From Novosphingobium pentaromativorans US6-1 (GTDB taxonomy: Bacteria; Pseudomonadota; Alphaproteobacteria; Sphingomonadales; Sphingomonadaceae), in the NCBI RefSeq assembly GCF_000767465.1, contig NZ_CP009291.1, positions 3,915,507 to 3,979,506 of the forward strand: 64,000 nt of DNA, read 5' to 3'. Made by a program: the position numbers and the translations under genes. Positions 36,725 to 44,357 of this stretch are shown one piece after another; positions within the stretch are counted from its first letter, which is position 1; each line of letters starts with the position of its first letter. The notes under the pieces were generated by a model, which saw only the letters and a list, made by a program, of their open reading frames with translations, was not told the DNA's origin and made no database searches.

Positions 36725-37477
36725 ATGGTCGAAATCAGTTCCATTCCCACTGCCGCCAGCCTCACTGCAAGGCAGGTCGATGCATGGTGTCCCGGCCTGG
36801 TCTCCGGGGATGTCCCCCATGGCGAGGTGTTCGCCGCGGGCAATGAAGGCGCCGGTGCCGCCCTGGCCCTGGCCCTTGCGCTCGACCGCATGGCCGCCCG
36901 GTCCGCCGATGGGGCGTCTGCCCAGGCGCAGGAGGATCGCATGTGGCTCTGGGTGCAGGACCGCGAGGCGCTCCGGCGCAGTGGCCGGCCCTATCTTCCC
37001 GGCCTGCCGCGCGCCTTGCGCCATCGTCTCGTCCATGTCGCCGCCCGCAGCGCAGAAGATGCGCTCTTCGCGCTGGAGGAAGGGCTGCGCTGCCGCGACT
37101 TCGCTTTCGTTCTCGGCGAAGTGACCGGCAATCCCCGCGCGCTCGACTTTACCGCCTCGCGCCGTCTCAGCCTTGCTGCCGAGCGTCATGGCGTGCCGCT
37201 CTGGCTGGTCCGTCTCGATGCAAGTGCCGACCTGTCCTCCGCCCGCATGCGCTGGCGCGCGCAGTCCTGCGCCTCGCCGTCACCGCGCTGGAACCCGCAG
37301 GCGCCCGGCGTGCCGAGCTGGCAGGCCGAACTGTTCCGCGCCCGTCGCCATCCCCCGGGAACCTGGGTGCTGCGGGATGACGGCCGGTTGGTGGCCGAAC
37401 GGGCAGGGGGCATCGCGACCATCGCTCCATCCCGCTTTTCGTCCCACCATGCCCAGCCGGTCCAAGCTCGCGGGTAA
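36725..37477 (+). CDS. imuA: ImuA-like SOS mutagenesis protein
   Basis: 250 residues, RecA-superfamily-like fold but with a degenerate nucleotide-binding loop (FAAGNEGAGAALALALAL). It shows the usual ImuA layout: WLWVQDREALRRSGRPYLPGL, an FVLGEV strand and RLSLAAERHGVPLWLVRLD. In the ImuA-ImuB-DnaE2 mutasome it supports error-prone lesion bypass after DNA damage. First gene behind the LexA box. Its last 29 nt overlap imuB. Confidence 0.88.
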   Translation: MVEISSIPTAASLTARQVDAWCPGLVSGDVPHGEVFAAGNEGAGAALALALALDRMAARSADGASAQAQEDRMWLWVQDREALRRSGRPYLPGLPRALRHRLVHVAARSAEDALFALEEGLRCRDFAFVLGEVTGNPRALDFTASRRLSLAAERHGVPLWLVRLDASADLSSARMRWRAQSCASPSPRWNPQAPGVPSWQAELFRARRHPPGTWVLRDDGRLVAERAGGIATIAPSRFSSHHAQPVQARG

Positions 37478-39035
37478 TGCCGCCCCGCCCCGCCGGATCC
37501 TCGCCATCTGGCTGAGGCAGCTTGCGCTCGACCGCTGGCGGCTGGCCGAGGGGCTGGCGGCGGGCGAGGGCGCCGATGCACAGCCGCTGGCGTTGATCGC
37601 GGAGACCGCGCATGGGCCGCGCCTTGCCGCGGTGAATGATGCGGGATTGAACGGCGGGGCCCAGCCGGGCGCGATGCTGGCCGATGCCCGCACGCTCTGC
37701 CCGCAACTCGCCGTCGCGCCTTCGGACCCGGCGGGCGATCTCGCCTTTCTTGAAAACCTGGCCGCCTGGGCCATGCGCTGGGGGCCGTGGAGCGCGCTCG
37801 ATCCGCCTGACGGGCTCCTCATCGACGTTACCGGCGTCGCCCACCTGTTCGGCGGCGAGGCGGCACTGCTGGCCGATGCCCGGGCCGCTTTCGCCCGGCG
37901 CCGGCTGTCGGTGCGCCTGGCTCTCGCGCCGACCGCCGGGGCGGCCTGGGCGCTGGCGCATCATGGTCCGGACGGGGCGATCCTGCATCCCGACGACGAT
38001 CCCGCCGCGCGCCTGTCCGGCTTGCCGGTCGCGGCGCTGCGGCTTGACGACGACGTGCTCACGGTGCTGCGCCGTCTTGGCCTCAAGCGCCTTGGCGACC
38101 TGGGCGGGGTGGCGCGCGATGCACTTTCGCGCCGGTTCCGCAATCGCCGCTCGGCTGCCGCCAATCCGCTGCTGCGCATGGATCAGTTGCTGGGCCGTGT
38201 GCCCGAACCGCTGCTGCCGGTCACCGTCGTCCATGCGCCGCTGGTGCAGCGCCGGTTGATGGAGCCGATCCGCCACCGCGACCTGCTCGACCGTGTCGTT
38301 GCCGACCTGGCGCAGGACATGGCCCGCCAGCTCGAGGGGGAAGCGCTGGGCGCGCGCCGGCTTGAGCTGGGGCTGTGGAAAGTCGACGGCGAAGTCCTGG
38401 TGCGCCGTCTCGAACTGGCCGCGCCAAGCCGCGAGGCCGAACACATCGCCGGTCTCTACGGGCGCAAGCTGGAAGGGCTCGACGCAGGCTTCGGCATCGA
38501 ACTGGTCCGCATGCGCGCGCCCTGGTGCGAGCCGCTGGCCTTGTCCCAGCAGGATTTCGAGGCGGCGGCAGAAGCCCATGGCACCAGCCTTGCCGCCTGT
38601 ATCGACCGGCTCTCGGTGCGGCTCGGCGAGGAGGCCGTGCGCCGCCCGGTGCCGCGCGCCAGTCACTTGCCCGAACGGGCACAGCGCTGGCAGGGGCCGC
38701 TGGAGCGCGAAACCTCTTCGCAGGGAGCTTTCGATTTCTACTTCAGGCCATTGAAAATGCTGGATCGGCCCGAACAGATCGCGGTGATTTACGAGACCCC
38801 GGACGGCTTGCCCAAGCGGTTCCGCTGGCGGGGGCAGGTCCACGAGATCGCTCGCGCCGAAGGTCCTGAACGCATTGCGCCCGAATGGTGGCGTGAACGC
38901 GGGACGGCACGCCTGCGCGACTATTACCGCATCGAGGACGGACAGGGACGACGCTACTGGATCTACCGCAGCGGCGTGGTCGGCGACGGGCGCGGCGGCA
39001 CGCCGGCATGGTTCCTCCAGGGCATCTGCGCCTAG
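37449..39035 (+). CDS. imuB: ImuB, Y-family-like polymerase accessory protein
   Basis: 528 residues from ATG 37449. It has the Y-family fold sequence, but the catalytic carboxylates are gone: the N-terminal DxDxF motif is replaced by LAIWLRQLALDRW, and SIDE by GLLIDVTGVAHLFGGE. It is therefore a scaffold that recruits DnaE2 to the beta clamp, not a polymerase. A thumb/HhH region (RLGLKRLGDLGGVARDALSRRF) and little-finger-like C-terminal part follow. Overlaps imuA by 29 nt; dnaE2 starts 10 nt later. Confidence 0.92.
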   Translation: MPSRSKLAGNAAPPRRILAIWLRQLALDRWRLAEGLAAGEGADAQPLALIAETAHGPRLAAVNDAGLNGGAQPGAMLADARTLCPQLAVAPSDPAGDLAFLENLAAWAMRWGPWSALDPPDGLLIDVTGVAHLFGGEAALLADARAAFARRRLSVRLALAPTAGAAWALAHHGPDGAILHPDDDPAARLSGLPVAALRLDDDVLTVLRRLGLKRLGDLGGVARDALSRRFRNRRSAAANPLLRMDQLLGRVPEPLLPVTVVHAPLVQRRLMEPIRHRDLLDRVVADLAQDMARQLEGEALGARRLELGLWKVDGEVLVRRLELAAPSREAEHIAGLYGRKLEGLDAGFGIELVRMRAPWCEPLALSQQDFEAAAEAHGTSLAACIDRLSVRLGEEAVRRPVPRASHLPERAQRWQGPLERETSSQGAFDFYFRPLKMLDRPEQIAVIYETPDGLPKRFRWRGQVHEIARAEGPERIAPEWWRERGTARLRDYYRIEDGQGRRYWIYRSGVVGDGRGGTPAWFLQGICA

Positions 39036-39045
39036 GACCGCCGCC

Positions 39046-42000
39046 ATGCCCGAAGCCCCGCTGACGCCAGAGCGCCATCGCATCGAGATCGACCCGGGCA
39101 GCGTCGTGCCGCCCCGGCGTGCGCCTTTCGTCGAGCTGGGGGTGGCAAGCTGCTTTTCGTTCCTGCGCGGGGCTTCTGATGCGGCGGATCTGGTCAGCGA
39201 GGCCTACAGGCTGGGCTACGATGCGCTCGGGATTGCCGACGTCAATTCGATGGCGGGCGTCGTGCGCCTGCACACCGAGGCGCATACGCTCAGGCTGCGG
39301 CCCGTCATCGGTTGCCGTATCGAGACGGTCGAAGGGCTGGTGTTCCTTGCCTACCCCGCCGACCGCGCCGGTTATGGACGTCTCTGCCAGCTGATTTCCG
39401 CAGGGCGCATGGGCACGCTCTCGGGCCAGTGGCAGGAGAAGGGCGTGTGCGAGATCTCGCTGGAGATGCTCGCCGCCCATGCGCAGGGCGTGCATCTCGT
39501 GCTGGTGCCGCCGCGCGATCTGGACATGCAGCTCACGATCGCGGTGGAAAGCAATGTGGTCGTTTTTCCCCGTCCCGCAGAGGAGGAAGAGGAGGATCGG
39601 GAGAAGTGCGGTTTCGGCCCGGACCGGGATGGCGGGCGGCAGATGGCCGGCCCGCTTTGCGTCCTCCTGCCGCATCTGGTCGCGCGCCTGCCGGGCCTGC
39701 GGCACCTGGCGGCCTGCCGCTTTCACAAAGGGGACGACATTGCCCGGATCGAGGCGCTTGACGTCATGGCGCAGGCCCATGGCCTGTCTATCCTTGCCAC
39801 CAACGACGTGCTCTATCACATGCCCGAGCGGCGGCCGTTGCAGGACGTCATGACCGCCATTCGCCACAGGACGACCGTGGCCCGGGCGGGATGGGCGCTC
39901 GAAGCCAATGCCGAACGCCACCTGAAATCGCCCGAAGAGATGGTGCGCCTGTTCGATCGCTGGCCGCATGCCGTCACGGCGGCGCGCGAACTGGCCGATG
40001 CCTGCACTTTCAGCCTCGAGGAACTGCAGTACGAATATCCCGAGGAGATCTGCCCCGGCGGCCTCGATCCGCAGGCGCATCTCGACAGGCTGACATGGGA
40101 GGGCGCGGTGCGGCGCTATCCCTCGGGCGTGCCCGAAGGCGTGCGCGAGACCCTGGCGCGCGAACTGGCGCTGATCGGCAAGCTCAACCTCGCAAGGTAC
40201 TTCCTGACCATCAAGGATATCGTTGATTTCGCAAGAAATCAGAATCCGCCGATCTTGTGCCAGGGGCGCGGTTCGGCGGCCAATTCGGCAGTGTGCTATT
40301 GCCTGGAGATTACCGCTGTCGATCCGGCCAGGCATGCCCTCCTGTTCGACCGCTTCATTTCCGAGGAGCGCAAGGAGCCGCCCGATATCGACGTCGATTT
40401 CGAGCACGAGCGGCGCGAGGAAGTGATCCAGTACATCTACCGCCGCTATGGCCGCCACCGGGCAGGGCTGTGCGCGACGGTGATCCACTACCGCCCGCGC
40501 ATGGCGATCCGCGAGGTGGGCAAGGCCATGGGCCTGTCCGAGGACGTGACCAGCGCGCTCGCCCGCACCGTGTGGGGCGGCTACGGCAAGGAGATCGGCG
40601 AGAAGCATGTCCGCGAGACGGGCATGGACCTGACCGATCCGCACCTCAGACGCGTTCTGAAGTTGACCGAGCAGATGATCGGCATGCCCCGGCATCTCTC
40701 GCAGCACGTCGGCGGTTTCATCCTCACGCAGGGACCGCTGACCGAAACCGTGCCGATCGGCAATGGCGCCATGCCCGAGCGCAGTTTCATCGAATGGGAC
40801 AAGGACGACATCGAGGCATTGGGCATCCTCAAGGTAGACGTCTTGGCTCTGGGGATGCTGACCTGTATCAGGAAGTGCCTCGATCTTCTTGAAAAGCATC
40901 ATGAAAGACCGCTGACCCTGGCCACTGTCCCGCGCGAGGATCCGGAGACTTACGCGATGCTGCGCCGCGGGGATTCGCTCGGCGTGTTCCAGGTCGAAAG
41001 CCGGGCGCAGATGAACATGCTGCCGCGCCTCAAGCCGCGCGAGTTCTACGATCTGGTCATCCAGGTGGCGATCGTGCGGCCCGGACCGATCCAGGGCGAC
41101 ATGGTCCACCCCTACCTCAAGCGCCGCCGCGGCGAGGAGGCCGTGGCGATCCCGGCGCCGGGGCCCGAGCACGGTCCGCCCGACGAGTTGTCCTCGATCC
41201 TCGCGCGTACGCTGGGCGTGCCGATCTTCCAGGAGCAGGCGATGAAGATCGCGCTCGATGCCGCGCAGTTTACCAGCGCCGAGGCGAACCGGCTGAGGAA
41301 GGCGATGGCGACGTTCCGGTCGCGCGGGATGGTTTCGGAACTGCAGGACATGATGGTCGGCCGGATGATCGCGCGCGGCTACGATCCCGATTTCTCCGAG
41401 CGTTGCTTCAACCAGATCAAGGGCTTCGGCGAATATGGCTTCCCCGAAAGTCACGCGGCGAGCTTCGCCCACCTCGTCTACGTGTCGAGCTGGCTCAAGT
41501 GCCACTTCCCGGGGGCCTTCGCCTGCGCCTTGCTGAATTCGCAGCCGATGGGCTTCTATGCCCCGGCACAGATCGTGCGGGATGCGCGCGAGCACGGCGT
41601 CAGGGTGCTGCCCGCCGACGTCAATCATTCGGACTGGGACTGCACGCTGGAAGTGGTGGGGGCCGATGCCCACCCCGCTGGAGAGAGGGGGGCGAGGCCT
41701 GGTGAGCAGCAGGCGAATTTGGCCGCAGCGGGGTGGGCCGACGATCGGGGCCGGTTGGACCGGCACATCGCGCTTCGCCTTGGTTTGCGCCAGATCGACG
41801 GCTTTCCCGAACACGCCGCTGCCCGCCTTGTCGCGGCACGGGAGGAGCAGGGGGCTTTCGCCGATGTCGGGGCCTTGCGGGAGCGGGCGGGGCTATCCCC
41901 GGCGCTGGTCGAACGGCTTGCCTCGGCCGATGCCTTCGGCTCGCTGGCGCTGTCGCGGCGTCAGGCCCTGTGGGATGCGCGCAGCCTGATCGCCGCGCCC

Positions 42001-42684
42001 GACCTGCCGCTTTTCGCCGCCGCCGCCGCGCGCGACGAGGGGGCCGAGAAAGCCGCCACGCGCCTGCCGCAGATGCCGCTGAGCGAGGAAGTGGTGGCCG
42101 ACTACCAGACCCAGCGCCTGTCGCTCAAGGCCCATCCCGTGGCATTCCTGCGCGCCTCGCTGGCCGAACGCGGCTTCGTGCGGGCGGCGGACCTGCGGGC
42201 GCGCAAGTATCGCGCGATGGTGCAGGTCGCGGGCGTCGTGCTCATCCGCCAGCGGCCGGGCAGTGCCAAGGGGGTGTGCTTCATCACGCTGGAGGACGAG
42301 ACCGGCGTCGCCAATGTCGTCGTCTGGCCGGATCTCATGGAGCGCCAGCGCAAGGTCATCATGGGCTCGCGGCTGATGGAAGTGCGCGGGCGCGTCGAAT
42401 ACGACGACGAGGTGATCCACGTGATCGCCGCGCACCTTGCCGATGCGACGCACGACCTCCACCGCCTTTCCGAAGACCTGCTGCCCGCCACCATCGCCCG
42501 CGCCGATCACGTGAACAATCCGCTGCCCGGCCGCGCGCAGCAACTGGGGGTGAAGGAGCAGGATGCGCCGTTCGAGCCGGCAGAACCGTGGCAGCCGCCG
42601 GGGCCCGGGAACCGCGACTGCGGCTATCCCCGGGGGCATCCCCGCGATGTACGCCTGATCCCGAAGTCACGCGACTTCCACTGA
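39046..42684 (+). CDS. dnaE2: Error-prone DNA polymerase DnaE2
   Basis: 1212 residues, C-family polymerase of the SOS mutasome. PHP domain at the N-terminus (FVELGVASCFSFLRGASDAADLV), palm with the metal-binding PDIDVDFEHERREEV, fingers (GVPIFQEQAMKIA), HhH and OB domain (MVQVAGVVLIRQRPGSAKGVCFITLEDETG). It is longer than the usual ~1050-1150 residues: an acidic insert near residue 180 (PAEEEEEDREK) and a separate insert at about 875-898 made by a 13-bp inverted-repeat element account for part of it. Cotranscribed with imuA-imuB. Confidence 0.95.
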   Translation: MPEAPLTPERHRIEIDPGSVVPPRRAPFVELGVASCFSFLRGASDAADLVSEAYRLGYDALGIADVNSMAGVVRLHTEAHTLRLRPVIGCRIETVEGLVFLAYPADRAGYGRLCQLISAGRMGTLSGQWQEKGVCEISLEMLAAHAQGVHLVLVPPRDLDMQLTIAVESNVVVFPRPAEEEEEDREKCGFGPDRDGGRQMAGPLCVLLPHLVARLPGLRHLAACRFHKGDDIARIEALDVMAQAHGLSILATNDVLYHMPERRPLQDVMTAIRHRTTVARAGWALEANAERHLKSPEEMVRLFDRWPHAVTAARELADACTFSLEELQYEYPEEICPGGLDPQAHLDRLTWEGAVRRYPSGVPEGVRETLARELALIGKLNLARYFLTIKDIVDFARNQNPPILCQGRGSAANSAVCYCLEITAVDPARHALLFDRFISEERKEPPDIDVDFEHERREEVIQYIYRRYGRHRAGLCATVIHYRPRMAIREVGKAMGLSEDVTSALARTVWGGYGKEIGEKHVRETGMDLTDPHLRRVLKLTEQMIGMPRHLSQHVGGFILTQGPLTETVPIGNGAMPERSFIEWDKDDIEALGILKVDVLALGMLTCIRKCLDLLEKHHERPLTLATVPREDPETYAMLRRGDSLGVFQVESRAQMNMLPRLKPREFYDLVIQVAIVRPGPIQGDMVHPYLKRRRGEEAVAIPAPGPEHGPPDELSSILARTLGVPIFQEQAMKIALDAAQFTSAEANRLRKAMATFRSRGMVSELQDMMVGRMIARGYDPDFSERCFNQIKGFGEYGFPESHAASFAHLVYVSSWLKCHFPGAFACALLNSQPMGFYAPAQIVRDAREHGVRVLPADVNHSDWDCTLEVVGADAHPAGERGARPGEQQANLAAAGWADDRGRLDRHIALRLGLRQIDGFPEHAAARLVAAREEQGAFADVGALRERAGLSPALVERLASADAFGSLALSRRQALWDARSLIAAPDLPLFAAAAARDEGAEKAATRLPQMPLSEEVVADYQTQRLSLKAHPVAFLRASLAERGFVRAADLRARKYRAMVQVAGVVLIRQRPGSAKGVCFITLEDETGVANVVVWPDLMERQRKVIMGSRLMEVRGRVEYDDEVIHVIAAHLADATHDLHRLSEDLLPATIARADHVNNPLPGRAQQLGVKEQDAPFEPAEPWQPPGPGNRDCGYPRGHPRDVRLIPKSRDFH
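41668..41738. repeat. Palindromic element inserted in frame in dnaE2
   Basis: Perfect 13-bp terminal inverted repeats (GCCCACCCCGCTG at 41668-41680 and CAGCGGGGTGGGC at 41726-41738) bound a 71-bp segment. It is read through as a hydrophilic Ala/Gly/Glu/Gln-rich stretch between the HhH-preceding motif DWDCTLEV and the RHIALRLGLRQIDG motif, where I expect only a short linker. Confidence 0.7.
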
Positions 42685-42764
42685 GGGAAAACGGCGGCGA
42701 AGCGGGATCTTAACCATTCGCTGTCAGACTGCCGCTGCAGTCGAACATCAATCAGGTAGTCACC

Positions 42765-42962
42765 ATGACATTCCTCAAGGGCCTTATTCCCGGTTTTCTG
42801 CTGACCTGGGTCGTGTCTTTGATCATCGGCTCGAACGGGTCGCAGGGCGGCATGCTGTCGATCCAGCACACCTACATCGAGGGCCACAGCTTCTACTGGT
42901 CCTGGCCGCTGTTCATCGCGGCTACGGCGTTGTCCTGGGCACTGTTCGCGATGATGGACTGA
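42765..42962 (+). CDS. Small two-helix membrane protein
   Basis: 65 residues: helix 1 FLKGLIPGFLLTWVVSLIIG, a polar loop (SNGSQGGMLSIQHTYIEGHSFY), helix 2 WPLFIAATALSWALFAMM, ending in D. Plausible ribosome site (AGGTAG) before ATG. No family recognised; small inner-membrane proteins of this shape are common in sphingomonads. 80 bp after dnaE2 and not obviously part of the SOS operon. Confidence 0.7.
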   Translation: MTFLKGLIPGFLLTWVVSLIIGSNGSQGGMLSIQHTYIEGHSFYWSWPLFIAATALSWALFAMMD

Positions 42963-43049
42963 GGCGCAAGCGGGGCGCCGAAATCGATCCGGCCGCCCCG
43001 TCGCCGTCCGCATCACTGGGATGGGGACGCGAAATGCGATTTCAGGTGC

Positions 43050-44156
43050 CTAGCGATCGTCCTGGCGGGGAGCATCGGGCCCCAGAACCCGCTTCGCGGC
43101 CTGCTCGAAGGACGCGCTGTCGACGCCTGCGCGAGGCTCGTAGAACGGCGAGAGCTTGAGCAGCTTGCGTTTGATCCGACCGCGCATGAGCGCGATGACG
43201 TACTTCGAGAACCCCGCGCGGCGCCTGCGTTCTTTCAGAAATTCGGCGAAGGACGTGCGCTGGTAACGCAGGACTTGTTCGCTGGCTGCGGTGTCGACCC
43301 AGTTTTCATAATACCAGCTCTGGTCGGATTCCGGGTCCGGCGCGCGAAATGCCTCGCGCGGCAGAGGCGCAAGGCCGAAGCTCTCGTTCAACCGGTTCAG
43401 CATCTCGCCTCCGATGCCGGACCATCCCTCACCTCCGCCGATGTCGAAAGTGCCACCGGCGGCTTCGGGGACGCTGGCCGCCTTCGCGATCGCGAGTGCG
43501 GCGTCCCTGACGTCGACGGCGTGTTCGCGCCGGTTGTAAGGGAGCAGGAAGGTGAAACGCAGGACGTCGGGGTTGAAGCCACCCCGCTCGATGGGAAAGA
43601 CCGCGCAGAGTCGGACGATAACATGTTCGAGACCGGAGGCGCGGACGATCCCCTCAGCCTCGACTTTCTGCCTGGCGTAATCGTCCTGCGGGTTGAGCGG
43701 GGTCGCCCCGTCCCAGGGCGCCGGATTGCGATGTGGATTGCTGGGGCCGTGAACCGAATAGCTGGAGACCAGCACGAAGCGCGCGCGGGGAACTTCGCTC
43801 TTGCACGCCTCGATCAGTGCGCGGGTTCCACCGACGTTGACTGCCTCGGCGAGGTCAGGAAGGCGAAAGGTGGCCGGGGGAATGATCGCAGCGGCATGGA
43901 CGACCACGTCGGGCCGAACCTTGCCGATGAGCGCGCGAACGTCTTCTTCGCGGGTCAGATCGCCCCAGACCGTATCGAACGCATGCGTCTTGCGCAGAAC
44001 CTGCTCCTTCTGGCGGGATGCATCGGAGGGAATATCGAAGCAGGTGACCCTGAAGCCCTGGCCGATCAATTCGCCGATAAGCCAGCCTCCAACCTCGCCG
44101 AAGGCTCCGGTAAGCACGGCAGATGGCCTGTTTCCACTCGCGTCGTTGGTTGTCAT
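43050..44156 (-). CDS. Extended-SDR NAD-dependent epimerase/dehydratase-like protein
   Basis: 368 residues. Rossmann loop TGAFGEVGGWLIGEL, VHAAAIIPPA, catalytic YxxxK as YARQK with SSYSVHG before it, then an unusually long C-terminal part rich in Arg (FLKERRRRAGFSKYVIALMRGRIKRKLLKLSPFYEP). Likely acts on a sugar nucleotide or a free sugar/aglycone; substrate not known. It is divergent from a GH3 glycosidase with 201 bp between, and a motif shared with the efflux and receptor promoters lies 50 bp upstream of its start. Confidence 0.87.
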   Translation of the reverse strand: MTTNDASGNRPSAVLTGAFGEVGGWLIGELIGQGFRVTCFDIPSDASRQKEQVLRKTHAFDTVWGDLTREEDVRALIGKVRPDVVVHAAAIIPPATFRLPDLAEAVNVGGTRALIEACKSEVPRARFVLVSSYSVHGPSNPHRNPAPWDGATPLNPQDDYARQKVEAEGIVRASGLEHVIVRLCAVFPIERGGFNPDVLRFTFLLPYNRREHAVDVRDAALAIAKAASVPEAAGGTFDIGGGEGWSGIGGEMLNRLNESFGLAPLPREAFRAPDPESDQSWYYENWVDTAASEQVLRYQRTSFAEFLKERRRRAGFSKYVIALMRGRIKRKLLKLSPFYEPRAGVDSASFEQAAKRVLGPDAPRQDDR

Positions 44157-44205
44157 TGATACTTCCCGTCCGAAAACGCTCTACCCAAGAGCAGGATGTT
44201 GTTTA

Positions 44206-44227
44206 AATCGTACGTTACCATTCGATT
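44206..44227. promoter_or_regulatory. Cluster motif site A
   Basis: Half-sites AATCGTACG and CATTCGATT with TTAC between; the arms agree at 7 of 9 positions as a palindrome. Sits between the divergent epimerase and first GH3 gene. Matches AAnnGnACG-N6-TnCGA. Confidence 0.55.
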
Positions 44228-44357
44228 ATCTTGTTGCCAATGTCCATGGCGGCTATCAGAAGCAGGCACGGTCGGCATGCCGCGAGGGCAGCCGTGACAT
44301 TGTTCCAGAAGCGAGCGGCGCCCACAGTTGCGCCGCTGCTTGCACGAGGAGAGAGAT

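Noticed and set aside
38743..41814. 1023-residue minus-strand ORF
   Set aside because: Antisense to dnaE2; long open frames opposite high-GC genes are common, and dnaE2 is unmistakable by motifs.
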